Counted from the stretch's first letter, positions 45,624 through 54,342 are shown. The stretch is DNA of 64,000 nucleotides from Clostridiales bacterium (GCA_031271295.1 JAISVZ010000035.1:1-64000); one strand, 5' to 3'. Made by a program: numbers and translations. The notes: generated from the letters alone by a model not told the origin.

Positions 45624-45652
45624 ATTTTACAGTTTTTATTCGAAGCTGTCAA
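45624..45652 (-). promoter_or_regulatory. Promoter of the antisense RNA
   Basis: On the minus strand TTGACA (45647-45652) and TAAAAT (45624-45629) are separated by 17 bp. It directs transcription back into the toxin gene. Confidence 0.75.
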
Positions 45653-45670
45653 GTATTAAAATAGCTTTCA

Positions 45671-46051
45671 TTATGGTTTTTCATTTTCATTTTTGTTTTC
45701 CTTCTTAAAAAACTCTGCGCATCCCATAACAAGCAGAAAAACCCCAAACATTATTTTAAGCCAATCCCCGTCTAACCGGGACGCGATAACCGCGCCTGCG
45801 GCGGCGGATAAGAGCCCGGAAACTATCAGCCTGCGCATAATTTTTTTCTCAATATCGCCGTTTTTTGCGTGGGTAAAAACAGCTATCACAGCCGACGGTA
45901 TAAAATAAATTAAATTTATACTCTGAGCCTCGCGCTGTCCCATATTCAAAATAAAAATCAACGCGGGAATAAGCAAAGTGCCGCCGCCAATGCCAAGCCC
46001 CGTAAGAGCGCCGGATAATAGCCCTATTATAATATACAAAACGATTGTCAT
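45671..46051 (-). CDS. TauE/SafE family protein, half-length (second of pair)
   Basis: A 126-residue membrane protein with the TauE/SafE (PF01925) opening GALTGLGIGGGTLLIPAL and QREAQSINLIYFIPSA. It has about four membrane segments and a charged tail (KKENKNENEKP). Full-length family members have about eight segments and two such halves in one chain, exporting sulfite, sulfoacetate or other organic anions. The ATG at 46051 overlaps the TGA of the upstream half gene (ATGA) and has AAGGATG ahead. The two halves probably form a heterodimer. Substrate unknown. Confidence 0.85.
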   Translation of the reverse strand: MTIVLYIIIGLLSGALTGLGIGGGTLLIPALIFILNMGQREAQSINLIYFIPSAVIAVFTHAKNGDIEKKIMRRLIVSGLLSAAAGAVIASRLDGDWLKIMFGVFLLVMGCAEFFKKENKNENEKP

Positions 46052-46401
46052 AATATCATCCTTATAGCCGCCGCAATCATACACAAAGCAAAAATTTTAT
46101 GCAAAGCGTTTACCGAAAGCTTTTTTAAAAACTTCGCGCCTAAAAACGAACCCGCAGCGCCTCCCGCCGAAACAAACAAAACGGCAGTCCAATCTATATA
46201 TCCGCCCCGCAAATAAACAAACATGCTGATAACCGAAAGGGGCAGAATTACAGCCAAAGCCGTGGCGTGTGCTTTGCGCGTTTCTATGCCCAAAAATTTT
46301 TGCATCGCCGGAACTAAAATCATGCCGCCGCCCGCGCCGAAAAGCCCGTTGGCGAAGCCGGATAAAAGCCCTATTAACGCCTGCGCAAAGTTTTTCTTCA
46401 T
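46048..46401 (-). CDS. TauE/SafE family protein, half-length (first of pair)
   Basis: A 117-residue membrane protein starting with the family motif GLLSGFANGLFGAGGGMILV, with THATAL-like KAHATALAVILPLS and about four membrane segments, ending KIFALCMIAAAIRM. It is homologous to the gene downstream, which it overlaps by 4 nt. ATG 46401 has AAAAGGAG about 9 nt upstream; the 14 codons before it are not supported. Together the two genes equal one normal TauE/SafE transporter. Confidence 0.85.
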   Translation of the reverse strand: MKKNFAQALIGLLSGFANGLFGAGGGMILVPAMQKFLGIETRKAHATALAVILPLSVISMFVYLRGGYIDWTAVLFVSAGGAAGSFLGAKFLKKLSVNALHKIFALCMIAAAIRMIL

Positions 46402-46520
46402 ATTTGCATACTCCTTTTCTTGTAGTATTTTCAAATGTGCCAAAAAATATAAGAAGGAAATTTTTCCGAGCGTTCATTTTGCGTTTTACCGGTGTGAATA
46501 GCAACACCGCTTAGTTTTAC

Positions 46521-46550
46521 GCGGAAGTAAGCGGAAGTAAGCGGAAGTAA
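46521..46550 (+). repeat. Three 10-bp tandem repeats (GCGGAAGTAA)
   Basis: GCGGAAGTAA is repeated three times without change, followed by GC. It lies upstream of the promoter of the BrxD-like gene. Confidence 0.9.
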
Positions 46551-46563
46551 GCTTAAATCCGTC

Positions 46564-46592
46564 TTGACAATTGCTGCCTTAGCAAACATAAT
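46564..46592 (+). promoter_or_regulatory. Promoter of the brxD-brxHI pair
   Basis: TTGACA (46564-46569) and CATAAT (46587-46592) are separated by 17 bp. The leader of about 120 nt carries the 40-bp duplicated motif. Confidence 0.65.
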
Positions 46593-46593
46593 A

Positions 46594-46672
46594 GCGATAA
46601 CAGCGTTTAAACCGGCGCAGGAAGCCTCGGTTGGCGATAACAGCGTTTAAACAGGCGCGGGAAGCCTCGGTT
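46594..46672 (+). repeat. Two tandem 40-bp repeats in the brxD leader
   Basis: GCGATAACAGCGTTTAAA followed by C/A, GGCGC, A/G, GGAAGCCTCGGTT occurs at 46594-46632 and 46634-46672, with two differences. Being inside the predicted leader, it may be regulatory; two copies are too few for a CRISPR array. Confidence 0.85.
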
Positions 46673-46717
46673 TAAGCATCGGTTTGAATAATACTTACAA
46701 TAAATACGGTGACTTTT

Positions 46718-48058
46718 ATGGATAACACTAACGCAACGAACAGCTCCTCCGCCGTGCCGCGGCGCATAGCGAACATAATTATAAACGCCTTAAAAGGCGG
46801 CGTAGTGCCGCGTGTGGGTTTGGAATACGTTACCGTTGGGCGAACGCAGGAGATTAACGCCATTTTGCGCGATATCGCCATAATTGAAGACGGCGGGGCA
46901 ACATTTCGTTTTGTGGTTGGCAAATACGGAAGCGGCAAGAGCTTTTTGCTGCAAACCATACGAAACTACGCCGCCGAAAAGGGCTTTGCCGTAGCGGACG
47001 CGGACCTTTCGCCGGAGCGGCGTTTTGCCGGAACCAAAGGGCAGGGGCTTGCAACATATAAGGAGCTTATAAGGAACCTGTCCACAAAATCCAAACCGGA
47101 CGGCGGCGCGTTGCCGCTTGTTTTGGAAAAATGGATTTCGGGAGTTTTAACAAGCGTGCGCGGCGAATATCCCGAAGGGCATCCGGAATTTGACATTGCT
47201 GCCGAAAAGCGTATTTTTGCGGTAACAAACAGCTTAGAGGGAATGGTAAACGGGTTTGAGTTCGCCAAGGCGGTAAACTGTTATTACAAGGCGTACCGCA
47301 CCGGGGACGATACGTTAAAATCCAACGTTTTAAAATGGTTCAGGGGTGAATACCCGTCAAAACTTGAGGCAAAAAAGGATTTGGACATAAACCTTATCGT
47401 AACCGACGAAACATGGTACGATTTTCTGAAAATATTCGCGTCATTTATGGTAAGCGCTGGGTATAAGGGCATTATTGTTTTTGTAGACGAACTTGTGAAT
47501 ATTTTTAAAATTCCCCATTCGGTTACAAGGCAAAACAATTATGAGAAAATTCTTACTATGTATAACGATGTTTTGCAGGGCAAGGCAAGCCATATAGGTT
47601 TTTTAATGGGCGCAACTCCGCAGTGCGTGGAGGATAGATACCGCGGAATATATAGCTACGACGCGCTCCGTTCGCGCTTAAAGGACGGGCATTTTTCGTC
47701 CGACGGCTTAAAGGATTTATCCGCGCCGATAATACGCCTTAATATGCTAACCTCGGAGGAAATGTATGTGCTTCTTGAAAAATTGAGGGATATGCACGCC
47801 GGGCTTTTCGGGTACGGCAACACGCTTACCCATGAGGATTTGATGTATTTTCTAAACGCCGAATACAACCGCGTTGGCGCGGATACCCACATAACGCCAA
47901 GGGAAATTATCCGGGATTTTATAGAGCTTATAAATATAATTCACCAAAACCCAGGGCTTGATGTTGCGGGCTTGCTTGGAAGCAACAGCTTTGCGCTGTC
48001 TAAAAATTCGCTTACCGAAAGCGAACAGCATTCCGACTTTGTGGGGTTTGATATTTGA
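46718..48058 (+). CDS. BrxD-like ATP-binding protein (DUF2791 / BREX BrxC-BrxD family)
   Basis: A 446-residue P-loop ATPase. Walker A GKYGSGKS is at residues 68-75 and the probable Walker B is GIIVFVDEL in the middle. PRRIANIIINALKGGVVPRV near the start and PREIIRDFIELINI near the end agree with DUF2791 (BrxD) proteins of BREX-type phage defence loci. BrxD works with the Lhr-like helicase BrxHI, here the next gene. ATG 46718 has GGTGA just upstream. The last 35 bp of the gene are repeated 74 bp downstream, where the copy ends in TAATG at the start of the helicase. No pglX, pglZ, brxA or brxB is present, so this is a stand-alone pair in this window. Confidence 0.8.
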   Translation: MDNTNATNSSSAVPRRIANIIINALKGGVVPRVGLEYVTVGRTQEINAILRDIAIIEDGGATFRFVVGKYGSGKSFLLQTIRNYAAEKGFAVADADLSPERRFAGTKGQGLATYKELIRNLSTKSKPDGGALPLVLEKWISGVLTSVRGEYPEGHPEFDIAAEKRIFAVTNSLEGMVNGFEFAKAVNCYYKAYRTGDDTLKSNVLKWFRGEYPSKLEAKKDLDINLIVTDETWYDFLKIFASFMVSAGYKGIIVFVDELVNIFKIPHSVTRQNNYEKILTMYNDVLQGKASHIGFLMGATPQCVEDRYRGIYSYDALRSRLKDGHFSSDGLKDLSAPIIRLNMLTSEEMYVLLEKLRDMHAGLFGYGNTLTHEDLMYFLNAEYNRVGADTHITPREIIRDFIELINIIHQNPGLDVAGLLGSNSFALSKNSLTESEQHSDFVGFDI

Positions 48059-48130
48059 GCGAAATGCATTTTGCCGTAAAAGTTTGACGTTATACCGAAC
48101 AGCATTCCGACTTTGTGGGGTTTGATATTT
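48022..48130 (+). repeat. 35-bp direct repeat of the brxD 3' end
   Basis: The 35 bases at 48022-48056 (CGAACAGCATTCCGACTTTG onward) recur exactly at 48096-48130. The first copy is followed by TGA, the second by AATGG, which makes a TAATG stop/start overlap with the helicase. The 39 nt in between are non-coding. Confidence 0.93.
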
Positions 48131-48131
48131 A

Positions 48132-50291
48132 ATGGATGTTTTTAAAAAATTAGCGCCGTTTATTCAGGATTATATTTACGACAACGAGTGGAGCGAGCTT
48201 CACGGAAACCAAATTGCCGCGTGCGAGGTTATTTTCGATACGGATTATAATTTGCTGCTTTCCTCCGGAACCGCGTCCGGGAAAACCGAGGCGGCGTTTT
48301 TGCCGGTGCTTACCGAAATTTATAATAATCCCCCAAAATCCGTGGGCGTATTGTATATTAGCCCGCTGAAAGCGCTCATTAACGACCAGTTTAAAAGGAT
48401 AGAACAGCTTTTGCAGCAATGCGCGATACCGGTTACAAAATGGCACGGCGACGCGTCTTTGGCAAAAAAGAACAAACTCATTAAAAACCCGTCGGGTATT
48501 TTGCAAATAACGCCGGAATCTCTTGAAAGCCTTTTGATAAACAAAAAAAGCTCCTGCCTGAAGCTTTTTGGGGATTTAAAGTATGTAATAATAGACGAAG
48601 TTCACCATTTTATGCGCGATGTACGCGGAATTCAGGTGCTTTGTTTGCTTGAGAGAATGCAAAAGCTAACGGATAATATTCCAAGGCGGATTGGCCTTAG
48701 CGCAACCCTCGGCGATATTGACGCGGCAAAAACCTGGCTTAACTCCGGAACGAACCGAATCTGCGCCGCGCCGGTAACGGACGAGGGCAAGCGCAGCGTA
48801 AAAATATTTGTTCACCGGTTTATAAAAACGCAGCAGGATAACGAAACACGCGCCGATTCCGGGGATAGGGAGCATTACGAATACCTGTTTAAAATGACGC
48901 TCGACAAAAAGACGATTATTTTCACAAATTCCAGGGAGGAAACGGAATTTGCGATAGCAAACCTCAGAGTTATTGCCGAAAAGAACAAAGCGCCGGATAT
49001 TTACCGTGTGCATCACGGAAATGTTTCGGCTTTTTTACGTGAGCAAACCGAGGACGAAATGAAAACCTCCGACGAAAAAATTGTAACGGGCGCAACCGTA
49101 ACGCTGGAGCTTGGCATAGATATCGGCTCGCTGGATCAGGTTGTGCAAATAGGCGCGCCGGGAAACGTATCCAGCTTTGCGCAAAGGTTGGGGCGCTGCG
49201 GCAGGCGCGGGCAAATTCCCCAGCTTTTATTCACCTTTACCGAGGATATAAACGCCACCGCCTCGGATTTTTTAGGCCCTATTAACTGGAACTTTATCCG
49301 CCTTATCGCGATAATTGAAAAATACACAAAGGAGCGGTGGATAGAGCCTTTAACGCTTCTAAACCATCCGTACTCTCTTTTGTACCACCAAACCATGAGC
49401 TATTTGGTATCGAACGGCGAGATGTACGCGGCGGAGCTTGCGCAGCAAATACTAACAATAAATTGCTTTAAGCACATAACTTTGGAGGATTATAAAACCC
49501 TGCTTAGCCATATGCTGGATACCGAACATTTGGAAAAAACCGAAAACGGCGGCATAATTATCGGCAGAGCGGGCGAGCACGTTGTTAACAATTTTCATTT
49601 TTACACCGTGTTTACCGTGCCGGATTATTATTTGGTAAAGGATGAAAACCGCGCGATAGGCACCGTGGATAAAATTTACCCGGTGGGTATACGGTTTTCC
49701 TTGGCGGGTATAACATGGGAAACAACGGATGTTAACCAAAACGCGAAGGTTATTTTCGTAAAGCGCGTACCGGGTATTTCCGTTGTGGATTGGAATGTGG
49801 ATTTTGAAGGGGAGCTTCACACAATTTTGGTAAGAAAAATGCGCGATATTTTGCTTGGAAACGAGGAATTTGCCTATCTTTCGGATAGCTGCGCCGAAAG
49901 GCTGAGCGAAATACGCTTTTTGGCAAGAAACTGCGGCATTTTGGAAAATATCGTAACGCCGCTTTCGGAAAAAAAGTTCGCTATATTCCCGTGGGTTGGC
50001 ACAAGGCAACTGCACACGCTGCACTACGCGCTGTTATCCCGCGGGGTTAAAAGCAAAATACTTTGGACAACATGCATATACTTGGAGGCTTTCTTTAACG
50101 GAACGGCAAAAGAGCTTGAAGATATAATATTGGGTATTGTAAAAACAAACCTTGACGTGCACAAGCTACCTTTGCCGGACGATGCGCAAATAGAATACAA
50201 ATACAACGAGTTCATTCCCAAAGGGCTTTTGCGCAAGCAGTTCGCCGAGGATTTTTTGGATTTTAAAGGTCTTAGGAGTGATTTATGCTAA
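48132..50291 (+). CDS. BrxHI/Lhr-like DEAD/DEAH-box helicase
   Basis: A 719-residue superfamily II helicase. Motif I is SGTASGKTEAA, Ia YISPLKALI, II IIDEVHHF (DEVH), III LSATLGD and VI QRLGRCGRRG. The following region (GPINWNFIRLIAIIEKY) resembles the Lhr-type winged-helix and beta-bundle region. With the preceding BrxD-like ATPase it matches the BrxHI-BrxD pair of some BREX subtypes. It starts at ATG 48132 within TAATG; the GGGG of the repeated brxD end, about 11 nt upstream, serves as ribosome binding site. It converges on addA 54 nt downstream. Defence function is inference from the pairing. Confidence 0.85.
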   Translation: MDVFKKLAPFIQDYIYDNEWSELHGNQIAACEVIFDTDYNLLLSSGTASGKTEAAFLPVLTEIYNNPPKSVGVLYISPLKALINDQFKRIEQLLQQCAIPVTKWHGDASLAKKNKLIKNPSGILQITPESLESLLINKKSSCLKLFGDLKYVIIDEVHHFMRDVRGIQVLCLLERMQKLTDNIPRRIGLSATLGDIDAAKTWLNSGTNRICAAPVTDEGKRSVKIFVHRFIKTQQDNETRADSGDREHYEYLFKMTLDKKTIIFTNSREETEFAIANLRVIAEKNKAPDIYRVHHGNVSAFLREQTEDEMKTSDEKIVTGATVTLELGIDIGSLDQVVQIGAPGNVSSFAQRLGRCGRRGQIPQLLFTFTEDINATASDFLGPINWNFIRLIAIIEKYTKERWIEPLTLLNHPYSLLYHQTMSYLVSNGEMYAAELAQQILTINCFKHITLEDYKTLLSHMLDTEHLEKTENGGIIIGRAGEHVVNNFHFYTVFTVPDYYLVKDENRAIGTVDKIYPVGIRFSLAGITWETTDVNQNAKVIFVKRVPGISVVDWNVDFEGELHTILVRKMRDILLGNEEFAYLSDSCAERLSEIRFLARNCGILENIVTPLSEKKFAIFPWVGTRQLHTLHYALLSRGVKSKILWTTCIYLEAFFNGTAKELEDIILGIVKTNLDVHKLPLPDDAQIEYKYNEFIPKGLLRKQFAEDFLDFKGLRSDLC

Positions 50292-50300
50292 GGTGCGCAA

Positions 50301-50330
50301 AAAATGCCAAGCGTAGTTCTTGGATTTTAT
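50301..50330. terminator. Weak bidirectional hairpin between brxHI and addA
   Basis: AAAAT-G-CCAAG and CTTGG-ATTTT pair around a 7-nt loop in the 53-nt gap between the convergent genes. It is the only terminator-like structure there. Confidence 0.4.
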
Positions 50331-50344
50331 CGTGCCGCCGAATT

Positions 50345-53300
50345 CTAAACCTCGCATAGAACGGCTTTTCCGGCTGAAAACAAATGCAGGTAAACCTCCG
50401 CAACCGGCATAGCCTCGCTTTGTAAAAGCGCCTTTTTATAAACCGCAAGCTGCGGGATATACTTTTTTACAACACCGTCCGTTTCCCCGTCCTTGGTAAA
50501 GTCGGACTTATAGTCCAAAAGCACCAACGCGCCGTTTTCTTCAAAAAACAAATCAATTATTCCGTGCAGTAAAATGGATTCGTCCAAGTTTTTATATTCT
50601 TCATCAAAATAAATTTCTTTCGGTTTAAGGGATATTACAAACGGAGTTTCCCGCTTAACGCGCGTGCTTTTTCTGATGCGGTTAGCCAAATCCGAATTCA
50701 TAAAATCGGCTATTTTCATAACGGGTATTTTCTCCGCGTCCTGTTTGTTCAGCAGTTGTTTTTCGGTTAGCTTAGCAATAAGTTCGTTTATTTGCTCCCG
50801 CGTTGTATCTTGGAAAAAATCCGCGTGCTCCATAACCGTATGTATAGCCGTTCCCAAATCCGCCGCTTTGCGCTTTTCTACGCCCGTTATAAACGATGGC
50901 ATCTCGAAACTTATATCGCCCGGAAAGTAAGGCGCGGAATCCGGCCCGGACATTTCCAAATAATGAAGCCGCTTTAATTCCGATATGGATACCTTAGACG
51001 GCAAAACCTCCGCCGCTTTATACGGGTAGCGCCAGGCGAATAAATCCGCAATTTTGCGTACTTGCGCTTCGGTTGTACAAGAGGATGTGCTTGGCAAACC
51101 TGGATTTTGCGCCGTTTGGTTTAATACACTCACGGGCGCATATTCCAAGGCGTTTCTTACAAACATTCCGTTTACAATATTTACGGAAAATCTGCTTTCC
51201 TCATACGGCAGAGCCATGCCTTCGCCGCGCCGCAGAATTGCCGGCATTATAAAATCCAGAAAAGTCAGCGATTTTTGCATATAAAATTTCGGGAATTTAA
51301 GCGTGCTTAAATTCAATAACTTACCCCATTTTTTTAACTTTTTGTTGTATTTAGGTACCGTTCCGGTTAAAATCAGTTTTTCCTTAGCGCGGGTTAGCGC
51401 CACGTATAATACTCTAAGCCTTTCGGATACTTCCTCGTTTAAAGCTTTTTGCATAAGCGCGGTTCTTGAAATTGTGTTGTATTTTATGCGGTAAGTTAAA
51501 TCCGTATATGTTCCGCCAAAACCGTAATCAGCGTCTAAAACGATGCTTTTTCTTCTGTCGGCCATGTTAAAGCTGCGCCCCAAAGACGAGGCGAACACAA
51601 CCGGAAACTCCAAACCCTTAGAGGCGTGTATTGTCATAAGGCGCACAACATTTTCGTTTTCCGCGGCAATTTTAGCCTCCGATAAATCCGTTTTGGAAAG
51701 CTGCAATTTCTCCACATATTTCAGAAAATGAAACAAACCTTTAAAGCGCGTATTTTCATAAGATAATGCCCATTCAATAAGCGCGCGCAAATTGGCTCTT
51801 CTGATATTGCCCGAATGCATGGCTCCGGCGTATTCAAAATAATTGGTTTTGTCGTAAATTATATTAAGAAGTTCGCTTATCGGCGTAAAAACCGCAGTCT
51901 CTTGGAAATCATAAAGCTGCGCTAAGAATGAATTTATTTTTTCCGTCAACGCGGCGTCTTCTCCCGATACGGCGTATTCAAGCAGGCAATCGTAAAAACT
52001 GCCGCTCTCTTTTGCCGCGCGAATGAAAACAAGCTCGTCGCTCGAAAAGGAATATATCGGCGAATGCAAAACTCCTATAAGGTGGATATCCTGTTTGGGG
52101 TTATCTATAATGTGCAGAATATCAAGTATCGTTTTAATTTCAAGCGCGCGGAAATACCCGCCCTGCGAATTAACAATAAGCGGGATATCGTATTTTTTAA
52201 ACTCTTCGGTAAAAACGGCGGCAACGCTTTTAACCGACGGGCATAAAATTACAATATCGCTGTATTTTGCCGCGCGGTATGTTCCGGCGGCCTTGTCATA
52301 AACATACTGCTTGTTTTCCGATTTTACCATTTCGTTAATTTTACTCGCGATAAAGCGTACCTCTGCTTCGGTTTTGGTAAGCTCTGCGGTTTCGTCCGGC
52401 TCGGATTCAAAATTTTCATCCTCGTCAAAATCGGAATCGTCAATAAAATCCGGCTCGCTTGAAGCCAAATCCTGCATATAATTTGGCTCGCCTGAAGCCG
52501 AATCCCGCATAAAATCCGGCTCGCCTGAAGCCAAATCCTCCGGCGTATTACCGGCTAAATCATCAAACGAAGCGGTCGTTTCTATCAGATAAACATCCAC
52601 GCTGTCATCCGCGTTGGCTTTTGTTTCCGGGAAGGACGCGCCCAAATATAGCGCCGCGTTTTTGTCGTAATCTATTTCACCCGCGCCGATGCTCATAAGC
52701 TGAAAAAACAGGAAATTTATCGCGTTTAAAATGTTTTCCCTGCTTCTGAAATTTTGAAACAAATTAATTTTTACCTGAGGCGCGTTTCTGTTTTCGGAAA
52801 GGAGGCTGTATTTTAAATACTTTTCAATAAATATCTCCGGTTTTGCCTGGCGGAAGCGGTAAATGCTCTGCTTAATATCGCCCACCATAAAGCGGTTTCC
52901 CGGCCTTGATACCGCGCTTAAAATGAGTTCTTGAATGTAATTGGAATCCTGATATTCGTCGGTTAAAACTTCCTCGAAATAGTTTTGCGCGTCAATTGCG
53001 TACTGAGAAATTGTGTGGTTTTCAATATCCGAATCCTGCGTGTATAAAACTTTTAACGCAAACTGCTCCAAGTCGTTAAAATCAAGCATGTTCCTGTCCG
53101 CTTTTGCTTCGGCGTACATTTCCGCGAATTTTACGGTTACGTCCGTAAGGCTTCTAAACACGGGGTAGAGCTTTGCCAAGTCCTCAATATATTCGGTTAA
53201 AGGTTTCGCGAAATACGCCGCTAAAACCTTCTTCACAATTTCCTTTGCGTCGTTTCGTATTTTTTGCGCCGAATTTTTAAGCTCCTCGTCCACCGGTTCC

Positions 53301-54175
53301 GTTTTTTTGTAAGACGGAATGCGTTTAACCGTAAACTCAAAGGCGGAAAATTTGGGATACGCGGCTTCCAAACCGTTTTCAAGGGCTTTTATCAGTAAAA
53401 CAACATCGTTTATATCGTCGTTTAAAACCGGCAGGTACTTTTCGGGGCCGTTATCTTCCAAGCAAACCTCTTTGGCGCAGTTAAGCTCAAAAACAGCGCC
53501 TTCAAGCCGCGTTTTAACGGTATCCGAAAAAAGACGCGCCCATATTGTTTCGTCTATTGAGTTTATATTTGACACATTGTACATTTCCACAAAATTTTCT
53601 ATGCGTTTAAAAGGCCACGGCGAGGTAAACATAAATGTGTGAACCTCAAAAATCAGTTCGCGCAGGGAATTGTCCTTGTAGCGGTCGGCGTACATTTCCA
53701 CTAAATTTGTAAAGTCCGCGTTGTTTTCCTTTAAATATTCATCCTCCAATAATTCTTCCATTAACTCCTGTTTTAAAACAAGAAGCTCCGCCGGTTCGCC
53801 AATTTTAAACTTAGGGTCAAGCTCAAGTGCGTCCGAATTTTCGGATACGACTTTGCGGCAAAAGGCGTGTATCGTCATAATATTTGAATGCGGCAAAAGG
53901 GAAATTTGGCGTTTTAGGTCAAGGTTTGACATGTCCTTTTTGTAGATTTCGTTAAGGGCGCGGTTTAAGCGGATTCGCATTTCCGCCGCCGCAGCTTCGG
54001 TAAAGGTTACAACAAGAAGCTTGTCTATATCAACAGGGTGCACCTTATCCGTAACGGTATTTATTATGCGTTCCACAAGAACCGCGGTTTTGCCCGAACC
54101 TGCCGCCGCGGAAACTAAAATATCCGCGCCTCTGGTGTAAATTGCGTCTTTTTGCTGCGGTGTAAATTCCGGCAT
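50345..54175 (-). CDS. addA: ATP-dependent helicase/nuclease subunit A
   Basis: A 1276-residue AddA, the UvrD-like helicase plus nuclease that processes double-strand breaks with AddB (the RecBCD equivalent). Motifs: FTPQQKDAI, Walker A SAAAGSGKT, VVTFTEAAA, VLTDEYQDSN (II), GDIKQSIYRFR (III), TIHASKGLEFPVV (V), LYVALTRAKEK (VI). The C-terminal RecB-like nuclease shows HGIIDLFFEE then LVLLDYKSD. ATG 54175 has AAGGGAGG upstream. An insertion near residues 545-600 holds three 11-residue repeats (DLASGEPDFMR-like) and an acidic run, absent from typical AddA. No addB is next to it, though addB normally precedes addA. Confidence 0.95.
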   Translation of the reverse strand: MPEFTPQQKDAIYTRGADILVSAAAGSGKTAVLVERIINTVTDKVHPVDIDKLLVVTFTEAAAAEMRIRLNRALNEIYKKDMSNLDLKRQISLLPHSNIMTIHAFCRKVVSENSDALELDPKFKIGEPAELLVLKQELMEELLEDEYLKENNADFTNLVEMYADRYKDNSLRELIFEVHTFMFTSPWPFKRIENFVEMYNVSNINSIDETIWARLFSDTVKTRLEGAVFELNCAKEVCLEDNGPEKYLPVLNDDINDVVLLIKALENGLEAAYPKFSAFEFTVKRIPSYKKTEPVDEELKNSAQKIRNDAKEIVKKVLAAYFAKPLTEYIEDLAKLYPVFRSLTDVTVKFAEMYAEAKADRNMLDFNDLEQFALKVLYTQDSDIENHTISQYAIDAQNYFEEVLTDEYQDSNYIQELILSAVSRPGNRFMVGDIKQSIYRFRQAKPEIFIEKYLKYSLLSENRNAPQVKINLFQNFRSRENILNAINFLFFQLMSIGAGEIDYDKNAALYLGASFPETKANADDSVDVYLIETTASFDDLAGNTPEDLASGEPDFMRDSASGEPNYMQDLASSEPDFIDDSDFDEDENFESEPDETAELTKTEAEVRFIASKINEMVKSENKQYVYDKAAGTYRAAKYSDIVILCPSVKSVAAVFTEEFKKYDIPLIVNSQGGYFRALEIKTILDILHIIDNPKQDIHLIGVLHSPIYSFSSDELVFIRAAKESGSFYDCLLEYAVSGEDAALTEKINSFLAQLYDFQETAVFTPISELLNIIYDKTNYFEYAGAMHSGNIRRANLRALIEWALSYENTRFKGLFHFLKYVEKLQLSKTDLSEAKIAAENENVVRLMTIHASKGLEFPVVFASSLGRSFNMADRRKSIVLDADYGFGGTYTDLTYRIKYNTISRTALMQKALNEEVSERLRVLYVALTRAKEKLILTGTVPKYNKKLKKWGKLLNLSTLKFPKFYMQKSLTFLDFIMPAILRRGEGMALPYEESRFSVNIVNGMFVRNALEYAPVSVLNQTAQNPGLPSTSSCTTEAQVRKIADLFAWRYPYKAAEVLPSKVSISELKRLHYLEMSGPDSAPYFPGDISFEMPSFITGVEKRKAADLGTAIHTVMEHADFFQDTTREQINELIAKLTEKQLLNKQDAEKIPVMKIADFMNSDLANRIRKSTRVKRETPFVISLKPKEIYFDEEYKNLDESILLHGIIDLFFEENGALVLLDYKSDFTKDGETDGVVKKYIPQLAVYKKALLQSEAMPVAEVYLHLFSAGKAVLCEV
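52443..52541 (-). repeat. Three 33-bp in-frame tandem repeats in addA
   Basis: Units at 52443, 52476 and 52509 are each 33 bp and encode DLASGEPDFMR, DSASGEPNYMQ and DLASSEPDFID. They lie in a linker between helicase domains and keep the frame. Confidence 0.9.
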
Positions 54176-54333
54176 GGGGTGCCTTACCTCCCTTGGGTTG
54201 TTTTCCGTTTATTTTACACGCACGAGGTAATATTGCAAGTTTATTTGTGTGAAAGTAACGAAAGTGAAAGTAACCGAAAGCAAACACTCGAACCTCACAA
54301 TTTTGCGACTTTCGGAATTCTCGCCGCTTGATA

Positions 54334-54342
54334 TGCTATAAT
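54334..54342 (+). promoter_or_regulatory. Extended -10 element upstream of the S-layer gene
   Basis: TGCTATAAT, an extended -10, lies about 140 nt before the start codon without a clear -35 box; a second TATAAT is at 54387-54392, also without one. Between them AGACC and GGTCT can pair, leaving a possible structured leader. The 305-bp gap from addA holds no gene. Confidence 0.45.

Noticed and set aside
46594-46672. CRISPR-like direct repeats
   Set aside because: Only two copies, directly adjacent with no spacer, and no cas genes nearby.
46718-50291. Complete BREX system
   Set aside because: No pglX, pglZ, brxA, brxB or brxC/pglY gene is visible in the window; only the BrxD/BrxHI-like pair.
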